NCBI RefSeq assembly: GCF_016801865.2 | Contig: NC_068938.1 | Location: 90,048,221-90,112,220 of the forward strand | Source: Culex pipiens pallens | Lineage: Eukaryota; Arthropoda; Insecta; Diptera; Culicidae | Reading direction: 5' to 3' | Length of the DNA stretch: 64,000 bases | Shown: in pieces, positions 10,268 through 22,728 of the stretch | Position numbering within the stretch: position 1 is the stretch's first letter | Layout of the letters: the number at the start of each line of letters is the position of its first letter | The notes under the pieces: generated by a model | The model's database searches: none | The model's input: only the letters and a program-made list of their open reading frames with translations | Told to the model about the DNA's origin: nothing | Made by a program: the position numbers and the translations under genes

Positions 10268-10817
10268 AGCATTTTATAAGAAAAAAATTGATGGCAATTT
10301 TTATCACATCAAATTACATATAATATTTTTTGAAAGGTTCGTATTGGCTCTGAATGATCAACTTTCTTTTTGGCTACATTCAGAACAGACGTAGCATTTT
10401 TGGAGGGAAGGGCTGTTGAAAGGTTTGGTACTATTCATTCAAATACAATGCATATTGTTACAGACTTTTTTATATATTCTCAACACAAATACTATTTTCT
10501 TATAGACCTGATAATAATAATGCAATAAAACTTTTGTTATTTTTTATGATTTAAAAAATATACCGTGCGATTTTCGTAGTACAGAACCCCGTTCACACTG
10601 ATCATTTTATCCACATTGCTGGTTTGGGATTTGGCGAAAAGTATAATAAAAAAAAACTTTAAATAAAATTTGTACCAGCCTTATGTACCTATTTGTTCAA
10701 TTTTTTGGGTTTTTGAACAAAATTCGAAAAAAGACAAATTTCTTTGCAAATTTCGCAAAAACAGCATCTAATTATGCATTGAAAACAAATGTTATCTGAA
10801 CTACAAAAAAATTCTAG

Positions 10818-11189
10818 TACAGTCCAGACTCGGAAAAATTTCACTTCGGATAATTGAAACTTCGGATAATCGATCACGAAAAAACAAAAATCGATGCCTA
10901 ATTTTTTTTTTATTATGACCCCTAAACTACGTTAAAGTGATTTAAAACTTTTAAATCCAAGATGGCGGCCAATATGGCGGTGTTGAAATATTGAAAAAAA
11001 ATCATTTTATTATTTAATAGGCAATCGACTATTAAAATTTGACTAAAATGGGGTTGCAGAACTCAAAATTAATGTTTAAAAGAAGGAAAAGAAAAAAAAA
11101 GAAAAAAAAATTGTTCCTGATTCGATTATCCGGAGTCCCATACAAACCTTCGGATAATCGAGGCTTCGAATAATCGAGTCTGGACTGTA
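10818..11189. mobile_element. 372-bp MITE with TA flanks, ACAGTCCAGACTCG TIRs
   Basis: The 14-bp ends ACAGTCCAGACTCG and CGAGTCTGGACTGT are perfect inverses, with TA at each outer edge. Repeats of 'TTCGGATAATCGA' lie inside both ends. The inner segment near 10955 (AAGATGGCGGCCAATATGGC) recurs in modified form at 14819-14850. TA targets and short TIRs suggest a Tc1/mariner-type MITE. Confidence 0.8.
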
Positions 11190-11685
11190 ATTGGGTCCTA
11201 AAATTAAGCCTCAATTTGTGATATTATTGTTCACAACGATAAAGCTTATTTTTCTAAGTACAATGACCCTTTGAACGACCGCAAAGGATTTAAAATGGAT
11301 TTATAATTAATTTTTTTAAAATTCACTTCACGGCCCTTCTTGACTGAAAAGCTCCTACTTGACAGCTCGTGCCAAGGGGACCATAGTTGATCCATCGAAA
11401 AAATGTTGTCTTGTCAAAAACATTTTTTTTTTTGCATAAAAATGAAAAAAAATACGTTATCAGAAATGGTTTCTTACCGTTGTTCATAAAAATTTACAAA
11501 GGGCTTTACTACCCAATTTACAACATTTAATCAATAGCATACCCGAAAAAGCTGTTTGTTCGGTAAAATTGAGAAAGAAAATAACTGTTATTCATAGAAA
11601 AAGGCTTTAGCGAAAATGATGATTAGGGGTTATGAAAATTCGGGATAATTTAAATTTAAATTAACGGCAATTGGCGTAAGTGTGA

Positions 11686-11888
11686 CTTCGGGGAAATGGC
11701 ATTCGGGGAAATGGCCGATAAGGGGAAATGGCATTCGGGGATATAGCCGATTAGGGGAAATGATATTCGGGGATATGGCATTCGGGGATGTGGCTGATTA
11801 GGGGAAATGGTATTCGGGGATGTGGCCAATTAGGGGAAATGATTTTCGGGGAAATGGCATTCGGGGAAATGTCATTCGGGGAAATGAG
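11686..11888. repeat. Minisatellite, inverted relative to 9940-10171
   Basis: About ten imperfect copies of a GGGGAAATGGCATTC-type unit, the reverse complement of the left block. The two blocks lie about 1.5 kb apart in opposite orientation, like ends of a composite element. Confidence 0.8.
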
Positions 11889-13604
11889 CTAGACCCGGAC
11901 AAAATATATTTAACTCCCTTACACCAATTGTTGCACCGGAGCTCCATAATTCTTTTAGTTCAAATGATAATTTATTGAATACTAGATGTTAATCGAATTG
12001 AACAACCCTATTTGCAATTTGTATCATAAACTTACAAATTAAATTTTCATCTCATTTTATCATGGTAAACAAAAACGTAAAAATATCTTAATTTTGTTTG
12101 GGCCGGAATTTTTTTTATGAAATGACATCAATTAGTCTTTAAAAATCTGACCTAAATTGTAATTGTTCATTTACATGAGGCTTGATCTATGTCCAGATGG
12201 TTCAGTAATTAATATTATCAGAAATAAATCTTGTAATGCAATTTTCTGACCAAATTCTGAATTCTGATTTACAAAATATTTTTTTTCAGAAATCCCGGAA
12301 AGTTTTATCCAGGAAATTCCCGGGATTTTTTTTCCCTGGACGGGAAATTGGACGCTCATATTCCAACCAGCAAGAATAGATAAACTCACAAAATATTTTA
12401 GAAGTACGACATTTTTATGATCTGCTCATATTTGAAAAAAATTAAAACTCTCTCTTTTTTTACGACAATCCAGATAAGGTTGTTTTTGTAGAATGAAAAC
12501 AAAAAAAAATATGGATGGAAAAACTCTCAAATTGTTTTTGGAATTCATTATCAAAGAACTCACAAATATATTTAAACAATCAGAAATAGGGTGTTATTCT
12601 TAATAGAAAAAAATAAATTACAAAATATTTAGGAATCGGCTTTTTTTAAAAGAACTGCTTATGTTTGGAAGAATGACAAAAAACTCACATAAATAATACA
12701 GCCATCAAGAAAAAAAATGTTTTTTCAAGAATCGAAAATACTATGAAAAATAAATTGAAGATTATGCTATTTATTTAAAATAACTGTTTATGAATAAAAG
12801 TGGAAAAACTTCCAGAAAAATACGGATTCGTTTGTAAGAAAATAAGTTTCACAAAAATAATTTGGAAGTTTACTATTTCTACCCATGTATTCTATGACAG
12901 AAAATTCACAAAAATATTACAGAAATTTGATTCACTTTTGACTTTTTCGACCTTCTCTCCATTCGACCTTTTGTCACAGGTTTCAACTGTGGTCAAAATT
13001 GGCAAAAACTTTAACTACGTAGTTTAAGTAAGAAACAATACTCAAGTAAAATCGTGATTATCCTAGTGAAATCAGGACAACATCGATTCGATTCTGTTCG
13101 ATTTCAGAGAAATGACCAGAAATTGATCTATTTCAAAAGGATTTAAAAGCTGGTAAATAGTTGAAAGTTGCTGTTTTGATTTAAAAAAAAAAACATTTAC
13201 AAAATAATCGTTTCATGAGAAACACTGAAAAACAATTTCATTGGTTCTTTTTTTATTGTCTGTATAATTTTAGCGCTTTAAAAAAAAAACACATGAAGAT
13301 ATTATTTCAATAATTTCCGGAGATTTCGGAACCTCGCCATTTTTTGCTTCACTATTTTGCAACCCAGTGCTCTCAAACTTAAAAAAAAATGGAATTTTAC
13401 ATCCAATTTAATTCATTTTTGACTTGTTTGACGAGACAAGTCGTATAATTGTCCCATGATAGAATACTTGCCACTGAGATCAACGCGAATGAAATTTATT
13501 GCTAAAAGTATTCATCAAAATATGATAATAATAATAATAATAAAACACTTTTTATCGCTAAACTCTATTTTCCTAATTCTCTACTTCGCAAAACAAACAA
13601 ACAG

Positions 13605-13797
13605 GGCTACAAAGTGTACTACACGACGAACCCGAACCAGCCGGAAGCGTCCTGGGACTCGCAGATGGTGGACAACAGCGAGCTGACGACCATCTCGGAG
13701 CTGACGCCGCACGCCATCTACACCATCCGGGTGCAGGCCTTCACGTCGATGGGTGCCGGTCCGATGTCCAACCCGGTCCAGGTCAAAACGCAGCAAG
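13605..13797 (+). CDS. Lar, FN3-2 exon 2
   Basis: 193 nt, acceptor AACAG (13600-13604), donor GTAATT (13798-13803). It starts in phase 0 and gives 64 codons plus one base. It opens with GYKVYYTTNPNQPEASWDSQ and ends with AGPMSNPVQVKTQQ. It has the FN3 signature tyrosines (YKVYY) and the SELTPHAIYTIRVQAFTSMG strand pair, so it completes the second FN3 repeat. It joins the preceding exon directly at VT/GYK, as in Drosophila Lar. FN3 repeats of Lar face the outside and contribute to ligand and heparan sulfate proteoglycan interactions. GC-rich codon use contrasts with the introns. Confidence 0.96.
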
Positions 13798-16700
13798 GTA
13801 ATTATTATAATATGGTATGCTTTGTATTTGTGTGTGTGTGTCTGAAATGCATTTTTGAACGACAAAAAGAACGAACTTTTAAAGAGGTTAATAGGGTGGT
13901 CCTAGAATTCGAAATTAATAACAATTACGCTTGTTCTAAAAAGCATTGAAAACGTAATTCTGCATAACTTAAACCAAATGTATCGATTAACACCGGACAA
14001 CAAACTGTCCCATAAGAGGAACGTTCCACCCGATTACCGAACAAATAGGGTTAGTTAGCTGCTTACTTATTCAAATAAGGCCCCTAATAGGGTGCTAATG
14101 TTGGTCAGAATTTTACCTCCCTCCAACCACGCCCCCAACGTCGGAGGTCAGACATTGGGGACAACATCGGACAGGCCGGACGCCATCAGACGTAGAGAGA
14201 GAAGAAGAAAAAAACAATGGGTTGACACCCACAGCGGCCACACCGTCAACAGGGCATGAAATTTTCAGGAAAAGCAAATGGTGCGATTAAACGCCTCACG
14301 CTATCGTCTGTCGCAACTATCCCATTAACCGATACTTTGAACCGGTGAGAGTGAGTTGGATGGTGGAGGTGTTGGTGTTAGGGAAAACAAAAACTCGGAT
14401 CCATATTTTACGGTTGGATCGGTGCGGAGTATTTAGTATAAATAACGATTATAATTGTTTCAGCTGTTGGTACGCCATTGTTTGCGAATTAAAAGCATCC
14501 TGCTAATCATAACAAATGATATTTATCACATCACTGCATAATATTTTTTCTATCACTTTTGTTCTAATGAACTCAGTATCATTGTTCAATCAATTTATTT
14601 TCAACAATGTGAGCAGATTAAAGCATTATTTCCATTTAAATCAAATTCATAGGGTATAACTCCATATTTATAGAACGATTCTAAGTTCTCATAGAACAAA
14701 AATAACAGCCCATACTTAATTATACGACGTCCTCGCCAAAATTTCACTTAGGTAGGATGATCGAATCATGACAAATATAACTTCAAAATTGCTACAAAGC
14801 GATCAGATTGTGTTAACTAAGATGGCGTCCAAAATGGCGGCCTTGGGGTTTTGTTTTTATTTTGTAATGTATCAGGCAACCAACAAATTTGAACTCAATT
14901 TAACTTGAAATATTAAAGCTGGACAAAATTTGTCCCGCATTTTTTTCTGATAGTTTCATTTTAGATTATCGAATTTCGGATTATGGAATTTTCAGATAAT
15001 CGAGATTTCGGATGCAGTAGTTTTTGTATTGTCCCAGACTATGCTTCTACGTATTTTAAAACAAATTAAATAATAATAGTTTGTATCATTTTAAAGCAAT
15101 TTTTTTTAAAAAACAAGCAAAAAATTTAAAAAGTGACTGTAAAAACATGAAAAATATGAGAGGCAAAATTTAATGATAGAATCCAAGCATCGTATCAGAA
15201 GGATGTTTTATTTATCGTGCAGTACTAAAGTTCTGAGTTCGAGTTAATTTTTTGACATCTAAAAATATTTAAAAATTAAGGCGTTTCTTTTGATGCAAAT
15301 ATTTTTGTCCCTCGGCTTTGGCCGGAGTCGTAGGAAAGGCAAAAAACAACAAAATATTAAAATTGAAATTTGAATTGAATTAATAAGTTTTGGCAGCCTC
15401 AACATTTGAATAAAAAAAAGTGTTTTAGCAAAAGCAAAAAAGAACTTGCGGTACTAATACTAAACATCGAAAATTTTAAAAAATCTAAAGATTTTTCAAT
15501 AAACCTCAACATGCTCAAAATGATTCTGAACGCATTATAAATTGATTTCAGCCGATTGCACTTGAATTTTGAAGTCTGTTGAAAAAAAAAATATTTCCCC
15601 CCTGATTTTTCGGACCGCTTTTGAAGAGGGGGGGGGGGGGGGATGACAAAAATTTTAAAACTTTTTGAAAATATTTGTACCAGCCTTATTAAAGAACATG
15701 AAATCTTCAAAAATATGTTTGATGTCGGACTACCGTTCAAAACATTTTTTAAAGGGATTCTTGAATTTATTGTTACTCTCCATACATTTTTTTTTTTTTG
15801 CATTGACAATTGTCCACAAGGAGGAGAGATGAATTAAAAATATAAAGTTATCCTCGTGTTTAATGGATGGTCTCTTAAAGAAAATAATGAAAAAAAAATA
15901 AAAAAAATATCATAAATGAAAAAGCTTTGAAAAAAAAATATATTTAAAATTTAGTAAAATATGACAAATAAAGCCGAATGGTAAACGCCACAGCAGCTGA
16001 ACAGAAAGTTTAACTCCATGTTGCACTTGACGTAGCGATTTTGATAACATTCAAATTTTATCCATGTATTTCCTCTGTCAAAGAGTCAATTTTCAGAAAC
16101 AGTTTTTTTTTTCAATTTACGCTTCTTATACTTTTTATATAACTATTTTTGAATACAAGTTTATGTTTCTAAACTTATTTAACAACACAAATACGATTCC
16201 ATAGAAAAAAAAATAACAAGTAGAGATAACTCTCATGAAATCATCATATTTGGTTAAAATTTCATGGGACTCAGATTTTTTTTGCATGTTGAAATTTAAC
16301 TTACGATCAAAAATCATTTTGTGGAGCAACATTAATTTTATATTAAATAAACCTTGTTCGATTTTTCTAGTTTCTTTTGTGATTCTACCTTTTAGCTTAT
16401 ATGTATAATACAATCAATGCTGAAAATATTTGTTTTTATACTACTGAGTTTTTATAACTTTAAATAATTATTTATAGCATTATTTTTTTAGTAAATTTTG
16501 TAAGTATTTTGATTGTAGGTATGTTGTCCTTTCAATTCTTCCAAAAGTTTATATTACGCTGCTCAATTGAAAACTTATAAAATTTACATAAACAGGCTTT
16601 TTGTATAGAATGATAGTATAATTATGTACTATTAGGGCATTGATTTAAGAAAATTGTTAAATTTCACGGGTTTCATGGACATATTCAAATTTCACGAATT

Positions 16701-18361
16701 TCACGCTGTCCGCGAGATCGTTAAATTCACGAACCCTACTCATAACATTTAAACGTCACCCTCCTGTTGCTAATCCGCTTCAAGCGATTGCATTTACCAT
16801 AATCAGCTTTCAATTCGCAAACAAATCCTGAAAACAACACTCCTCGTAATGATTGGCTAATAAGTGCCCGAGGCGCCGTTTGAACCCTGCTCCCAAAAAC
16901 CTTAATTGAATGAATAAATAAGCAAAGCCCCAGCCCGGACCAATCCGATCAAATTTGCTCAAAGTGGGATTGCATGAAACCATAATCACAACACTTCCAC
17001 AGCCATGTTTTAGCTGCTGCTCGACCCCGTCGGACACTCCCAAAATTCAGTCCAGCCGAAAAGTGCCCCCCAGGGACCTCTCCCGGGCCCAGATTGCTGA
17101 AAAGGGGCCGCCCGGCCTGCCCTTTCATTTGCCATCAATTGTGTGTGGCCTTTGTCATGTTGTGACAAACCCCGCCCCCAACCCGCCGCTGGAGGCCAGT
17201 CCGAACAATGATGTGAAAATGGCGCTTGGGTGTGTGAGTGTGTGTGAGTGGTTCAACTACTTTACATATGCAAATTATGCACATTCAAATGTGCTCACTT
17301 TTCATTTACACGTCCATCACTCAATTCGGGCTCACACCTCCCGTGTCACACTTACGAGGACCCTTCTGGAGGCCCCTCGAGGCCGGGGTAAAATAGACCA
17401 TTAAGAGAGGCTATTGTGTGGGCAGCTGAGTTCCGGACAGGGTGCGAGAAACGGGACTTTTTTATGTTGGAGGGCATTGAAAAGGGGATTACGACAAGTT
17501 GTTTGCAGGCTTGTTCAGAATCGATGTTGGTAGGTAAATTTTACAATGAAGAAATAAACCAAATTTAGCAAATTTGCCGTTCAACTATGCAAAACTTGCT
17601 TATTTATAGGCAACAAAAACTACTTACCCATGTACCTGTAGAAAAGTCTATTGTTTGCTCCAATTTTCAACCCATTGTTGAAGTTTACAGTAATTAAAAT
17701 GAGATTCCAAAATGTGACGTAAACAATGGAAAAACATCGATTGCGCAATTGAAGCAAAATGCAAGCGGTGAATTTTAATAACACAATATAACCGCTTGAT
17801 TTTTCGTAAATGTTCAATCGTTTTGCTGAATAAAGTTTCTAGCAATGATCTTTGCCATTTTGGTCATGTCTGTAACATAACACCCGCATATTTTCTGTGA
17901 TAAAAAGTTAAGTTAAAACAGAACTGCGAAGTTGGGTACCGTTTAAATCAACTCGGACTCTGGCCTTTGAAAGTTAAACGACTCCGACATTATAGAACTC
18001 ATCTGAGTGCTGAGAAGTTGAACTTTTCAGCACTCGTTTCTAAAAGTAATACTTTTCGTCACTGTTTTGATTTTTTAGTTGATCAAAGCGTTTTTCGGAT
18101 TTCCAAAAATATTGTTAGCAACTCTTTGTAAAACTTGAATTTTTCATTTCTCGTCATATTTATCCAATTCGGCTGTCCTGCTGCCAAAATTTCCGAGTTC
18201 AAAATTTAGTTGCGAGTTTATTATCTTGTCTGTTATGAAACATAGTCAAACATTTTATGTTCAATTCGTCTTTCACAACTTAACCCCTTCAACCCCACCA
18301 CTTCCATGAAGCTATGGTCAAAGTGCTAACAAATTTTTACCCCCTCTCTTCCCCCTTGCAG
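13798..18361 (+). other. Lar intron between FN3-2 and FN3-3
   Basis: 4564 bp. About 14.0-14.4 kb is GC-moderate and repeat-poor. About 14712-15045 is an old MITE related to 10818-11189 (AAGATGGCGTCC…, TTTCGGAT). Its right part shares TGTCCCAGACTATGC and AACAAGCAAAAAA with 48319-48410. A run of 15 G lies at 15628-15642. About 17990-18065 carries CAGCAC-type repeats like those at 59.5 and 63.7 kb. It ends in the polypyrimidine tract CCCCCTCTCTTCCCCCTTGCAG. No other gene was seen. Confidence 0.8.
16740..17410. other. Repeat-poor GC-moderate intronic island
   Basis: About 670 bp of unique-looking sequence of higher complexity than its flanks. It has TAAT-core clusters (TTAATTGAATGAATAAATAA near 16901), GC-rich blocks (17075-17115, 17170-17200) and a short GT run near 17230. 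The 149-codon + frame here shows no domain I recognise. It may be a conserved intronic regulatory segment; this is inference from composition only. Confidence 0.35.
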
Positions 18362-18512
18362 GCGTGCCCTCCCAGCCGAGCAGCTTCCGGGCGACCGATA
18401 TTGGCGAAACAGCTGTCACTCTGCAGTGGTCCCGGCCGACCCACTCGGGCGAGAACATTGTCCACTACGAACTCTACTGGAACGACACCTACGCGAACGA
18501 GCAGCATCATCA
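18362..18512 (+). CDS. Lar, FN3-3 exon 1
   Basis: 151 nt, acceptor TTGCAG (18356-18361), donor GTATGT (18513-18518). The first two bases complete the Gly codon begun in the previous exon. It then reads 49 codons from VPSQPSSFRATDIGETAVTL to DTYANEQHH and leaves two bases. VPSQP is the usual linker into the third FN3 repeat, and TLQW carries the conserved B-strand Trp. NDT is a possible N-glycosylation site. The match to Drosophila Lar (recalled) is close, with YELYWNDTYAN conserved. Confidence 0.96.
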
Positions 18513-19009
18513 GTATGTATTAATGTTATTTTATGTTTGTACGTGTGTGTGTGTGCCTTTTTTCCGCTCACTTCCGGTAGGTGCAAGCCTCACGGCTGGC
18601 TTACGACCTCTGTTTGTGTTTGAAAGAGGGAAGTGTGAACCACATTTTTGAAACATATTTACTGTTATTGTGTTTGGATTACGCAAACACACACACAGGT
18701 GATGAGTTTTGGGGTAATTTTAGGTCCTCCACTGCAGTGCATTCGGTTGTGAATAAATTTTGACTGTAGCGCTCACGACATGGTAGTCACACATAGTTCT
18801 TTTGGAATTGGCGCGATTTAGGTTATGCGGTTTTAAAGTTTTCCTTTAATAGTAGTTTTGCATTTCCTTTTTGGAAATACTTACTTTTTTAGTTAATATA
18901 TAGTGTAGAAATTTCGATTTCTATTTCGATATCTCGTTCCAGTGGTCCGGTACGACCCCGTTATTTTTTTTTTTTTCATTTTTACCAAGGCGTTCATCAG
19001 TGATTTTTA

Positions 19010-19205
19010 GCTACACTGAAAAAAAATCAATTCCCGTAATCGTGTATTGTTGATTATAAATGTAAGAATCACGAAGGAACCTAGGAACCTATTAATGAGT
19101 ATGGTGAATTATCACTATAAACGTAAATATATTCCATTATAGTTCGCAATTTCGTGATCACAATTCACGATTTCGAGAATCGACTTTTTTCCGTGGAAAA
19201 ATCGC
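19010..19205. mobile_element. Foldback MITE remnant
   Basis: The left part reads ACTGAAAAAAAATCAATTCC then CGTAATCGTG. The right part is roughly its inverse (CACGATTTCGAGAATCGAC then TTTTTTCCGTGG). The arms are imperfect, so this is an old copy. No ORF. Confidence 0.45.
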
Positions 19206-19931
19206 GAAGAAACCAAATTTTTTTGTCCAAGGGACTGTAGGACGCCCGATTTGACAGCAGACCCATAAATTAAAAAATCGTATTTTTCATTAAAAAAGGT
19301 TAACAAATAGTTACACAACGGTCAAAATTCGAGACACATGGCATTTTATGGGAAATTTAATGAACTTTTTGAATCTGCAATATACACCAACTTTTAAATG
19401 TGTTGTGTTTAATTTTGGAATATTAAATGGATTTGACCATTTTTGTTCAGTTTTGCGAACACAAGTTCGTTCCCCTTAAACCCAATTGTTTGCTTTTGAA
19501 AGCATTTTTTTCTAAAATTTCTGCGTTTTTTTAATAAGAATTATCTTCTAGGCGCTTATTGTGGTCTGCGTCAATTGGGGATTTTCACGTTGGGATGTTG
19601 AATGAGCTGATTGAGATTCTACGAGAAAAATTACATGAAAAAAAAGTTGCACAATTAAAAAAAATAAAATGGTACAATTATGCGTAGAAAGGCAGTGCAA
19701 GATTTTTATTAGCCCCAGTGATGAAGACAAAAGGCCAAAATTTTAAGTAATATTTTTCAACCTTTTCCACTTGTTTGCTGTAAGTACAGGCTCGCAAAAG
19801 TCAGTATTTCTAAAGAGCTTAGCACAAAGTTGTTACTGTTTTGAGCAAACCTTCGCCTTCTCAAATGAGGGGAATCATGATAATTTTGCATCTTCGTTGT
19901 ATTTACATAAAAAATATGTAATAATGCACTA

Positions 19932-20830
19932 GAGCGTTTAATTTCCCAAGGTTACAAATTTCCCGAGAAATTTTTAATAATTTCCCCGGGAAATTTTAAA
20001 TTTATTGTAAATTATTTTGATTTTGGCTCTGATCAATATTTTGCAAAAAAAAAATTATAGCACAGTGACTTTAATCGTTAAAATAAGTGTGAAGATCAAT
20101 TAAAAGCTTGAATGCATGTAAAAAATCAAACAACTTCAATTAAGTTAAAAAAAAAATCAAATTTTCTAGGCTCAAATCGTACAATAAATTTAAAAAAATG
20201 ATCTCGGGTACTTTTTGTTGAGAAGTATTTTTTTATCAAAGTATTTGGACAGTGAGTAAAATGAATCCATGCTCCATAATCATAAAATTTCTTTTAAACC
20301 AGTTTGAGAGAGTGTGGTTTGACACATAAAGTAGAAATGAAAAAAAAACATTCCGAAATTATGTTTTTCATGGCAAATAACTTTTACAAACAAGACATAC
20401 TGGTTTCAGCTCTTGAACAAAAAAGAAAAGATTTTTAGTTTTTTTTTTTTAATTCAACTTCTTGTGATTGTTTTACTTCAAACAATAAAATATTTTCGAA
20501 TATTTGGAGAATTTTACTAAATATGTTTGCATTTTTTACAATACAAAGTAGTTTCTCAACGATCTTTTACAATGGTTTTATTTATTCAGGTTTACTTCGG
20601 TTGAAAGTTTTTTAATAGAACAATTTTCTGAACATCTGATTTATTCTATAAGAACTGAACAATAAATTGATTTGAACAAAATTATGTTAAGTTTCTTCAT
20701 TTATTTATTTTTTCTTAGCATTTAAAAAAAATGGTTGCAAAAAGTTAAGTAAATGTATACTTCTGCTTGAATTTCGGGAATTCCCGGGATTTTTTTTACT
20801 GAAAATCCCGGGACGGGAAATTGGACGCTC
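19932..20830. mobile_element. ~900-bp MITE with GAGCGTCCAATTTCCC ends
   Basis: The left end GAGCGTTTAATTTCCC is matched by the right end GGGAAATTGGACGCTC in inverted orientation. Inside each end are CCCGGGAA-type palindromic blocks (TTTCCCCGGGAAATTT near 19980; GGGAATTCCCGGGATT near 20777). The interior is AT-rich and non-coding. A one-ended relative lies at 12275-12357. Confidence 0.65.
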
Positions 20831-21110
20831 TATATTGCACTGATCGTGTAATTGCACTTTTTGCACATGAAATGAGGTAAAATTACATCGAAAAAGAGGT
20901 AATAATTTTCCAAAACTACATTGCATACAGATTTAAAAAAAAAATGGAATTATAGCACTTGAGAATGTTGACTGATTTTTTGACAGGGAAAAAATGTTTT
21001 ATTTTAACTTTAATTAATATCTTCGTAAAAACGATACCACGTAAAACCAGCAGTATCCAATGCCAGATTTCCTTGACCAGAATAATTAGACCAGTATTGG
21101 TTTGTTTGGC

Positions 21111-21509
21111 AGTGCGTGGCCGAATGGTTACGCTGTCCGCTTTGTAAGCGGATGATTCTGGGTTCGATTCCCATCTGCTCCAACCTTCCATCGGATGAGG
21201 AAGTAAAATGTCGGTCCCGGCCTTGGTTGTTAGGCCTTTAAGTCATTCCAGGTGTAGGAGTCGTCTCCATGCCATAAGTACAAACAACACACCAAACCAA
21301 GCCTACTACGGTGGAATCGCTGGCGGCGGTTGGACTCGCAATCCAAAGGCCGTCAGTTCAAACACTGGGGTGGAAGGTTCCTTGGAGTAGAAAGAGGTTT
21401 GGGTGCTCTCCCCATTCAAGCCTTCGGACTCCTAGGTTCGAGCAGAAACTTGCAATAGAGACCACAAAAGACCCGGGGGTCGTTAATGTGGAGGGTTTGA
21501 TTTGATTTT
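21111..21509 (+). mobile_element. tRNA-derived SINE, copy 1 of tandem pair
   Basis: About 399 bp. The head is tRNA-like with an A-box-like TGGCCGAATGGTTA and B box GGTTCGATTCC. The anticodon-arm stem TCCGC/GCGGA has loop TTTGTAA, so the anticodon position reads TGT. The body has GTAGGAGTCGTCTCC. A second tRNA-like part near 21320-21370 has GGTTGGACTCGCAATCC. The tail is TTTGATTTGATTTT. Acceptor-stem pairing is poor, so this is not a working tRNA gene. It is bounded by TTGGTTTGTTTGGC at 21097-21110 and 21510-21523, the target duplication. Confidence 0.85.
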
Positions 21510-21523
21510 TTGGTTTGTTTGGC

Positions 21524-21923
21524 CGGGACCCAAAGTGTAGGGGTAAGCGTGGTTGCCTCTCACCCAGTCAGCCTGGGTTCGATCCCAGAAGGTCTCGGTG
21601 GCAAATATTGAATCGAGATTTGTCTGATCACGCCTTCCGTCGGACGGGAAGTAAATGTTGGCCCGGACTAACCTAAAAAGGTTAGGTCGTTAGCTCAGTC
21701 CACGTGTAGGAGTCGTCTCCCTGGGTCCTGTCTCGGTGGAGTCGCTGGTAGGCAGTTGGACTAACAATCATCAGTTCGAATCCCTAGGTGGATGGAAGCT
21801 AAGGTGTAAAAAGAGGTTTGCAATTGCCTCAACAAACAAGCCTTCGGACACTTGGTTTCGAGTAGGAATCTCGCAATCGAGAACGCCAAGGCAATGCTGT
21901 AGAGCGAATAATTTGATTTGATT
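21524..21923 (+). mobile_element. tRNA-Glu-like SINE, copy 2 of tandem pair
   Basis: About 400 bp. The head has GTGTAGGGGTAAGCGTGG (A box) and GGTTCGATCCC (B box), with an anticodon-like CTC (Glu) in CCTCTCACCC. The body shares GTAGGAGTCGTCTCC and the second tRNA-like part (GTTGGACTAACAATC) with copy 1. The tail is ATTTGATTTGATTTT. It is followed by a third copy of the same 14-bp duplication at 21924-21937. The SINE at 50333 is a close relative. Confidence 0.85.
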
Positions 21924-22728
21924 TTGGTTTGTTTGGCGATTACGGATCCTATTTAAAAAATGTGGTAATAAACTGCGTTTAATCAACATTCTCATAAACC
22001 ACTTTTTTGAAGAAAAAAAATCCTATCTCATTTAAAAAAAAACAAATATATATATATCTTTATATTTTTTCGAAAAATTGACGTAAAAAATACATCAAAA
22101 AGGTAACATTCAATCATCAAATTTTCCACTTTCAAGTTAAACTTTATCCCCAGAATCACGTAAAATTTGAATTTTCCAAAAACAACATTTTAGTTATGGA
22201 TGAAAATACAAAAATTGTATGGAGAGTTCAGAGCTACGACAAACATCTCAGATGTTGCACTGGAATAATATCAAAAAAAACAAATTTCGCTTGATTCTGG
22301 GGACCTTTTAGTTTTTAGTTTTAGTTTTTTTTTTTTTGGGGAAATCTATTGATGCAATTTCTTTAATAGCTGACTGTAAAGTTTAAATAACAACATTGAG
22401 TTGTTATAATTAGCGTTCTTTTACAGGCTTAGATATAACACGAAAATAACCGTTTGATTATTATTATTTTTTTGAGTCGTGGGTTATGCTTACGGATATC
22501 CGAAACTTCGGATAATTGTTTTTGGACTCTATTTGTTTCAATTCTTTTAAATATTATCGTCTTTTCATTTTGTCATTTACTTAAAATCTGTTTTGTCGAT
22601 TTCATTAATTTATTTTTTGTTTCTTTTTCCTACATTCCATGTTTTCACTTTGTATTCTTTATAAAGCTAAATATCAAACTATTTTTTTTTCTCTGAATCT
22701 AAATTTCCCACCTTCTAAACCTTCACAG

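Larger units (their letters stand above)
8830..13604 (+). other. Lar intron between FN3-2 half exons
   Basis: 4775 bp from donor GTAAGT to acceptor ACAG. The distinct repeats inside are listed separately: a SINE fragment, two minisatellites, a palindrome and a TA-flanked MITE. At 12275-12357 lies one end of a MITE family with CCCGGG-rich termini ending GGGAAATTGGACGCTC, the same terminus as at 20830. About 12.4-13.0 kb is AT-rich with repeated 'AACTCACAAAATATTT'-like phrases. An ATA microsatellite lies at about 13525-13543. No other gene was seen. Confidence 0.8.
18513..22728 (+). other. Lar intron inside FN3-3
   Basis: 4216 bp. It holds a decayed foldback repeat (about 19010-19200), a ~900-bp MITE (19932-20830), a tandem pair of SINEs (21111-21923) and a degenerate 'CTTCGGATAATTG' remnant near 22503. 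The remainder is AT-rich with long A/T runs. It ends CCTTCTAAACCTTCACAG. No coding signal apart from the Lar exons. Confidence 0.8.

Noticed and set aside
15628..15642. 15-G run as a functional G-quadruplex
   Set aside because: A single homopolymer in low-complexity intron, prone to sequencing error; nothing else supports a function.
21111..21190. Functional tRNA-Thr gene
   Set aside because: A and B boxes are present but the acceptor stem does not pair, and the sequence continues into a SINE body with target duplications.
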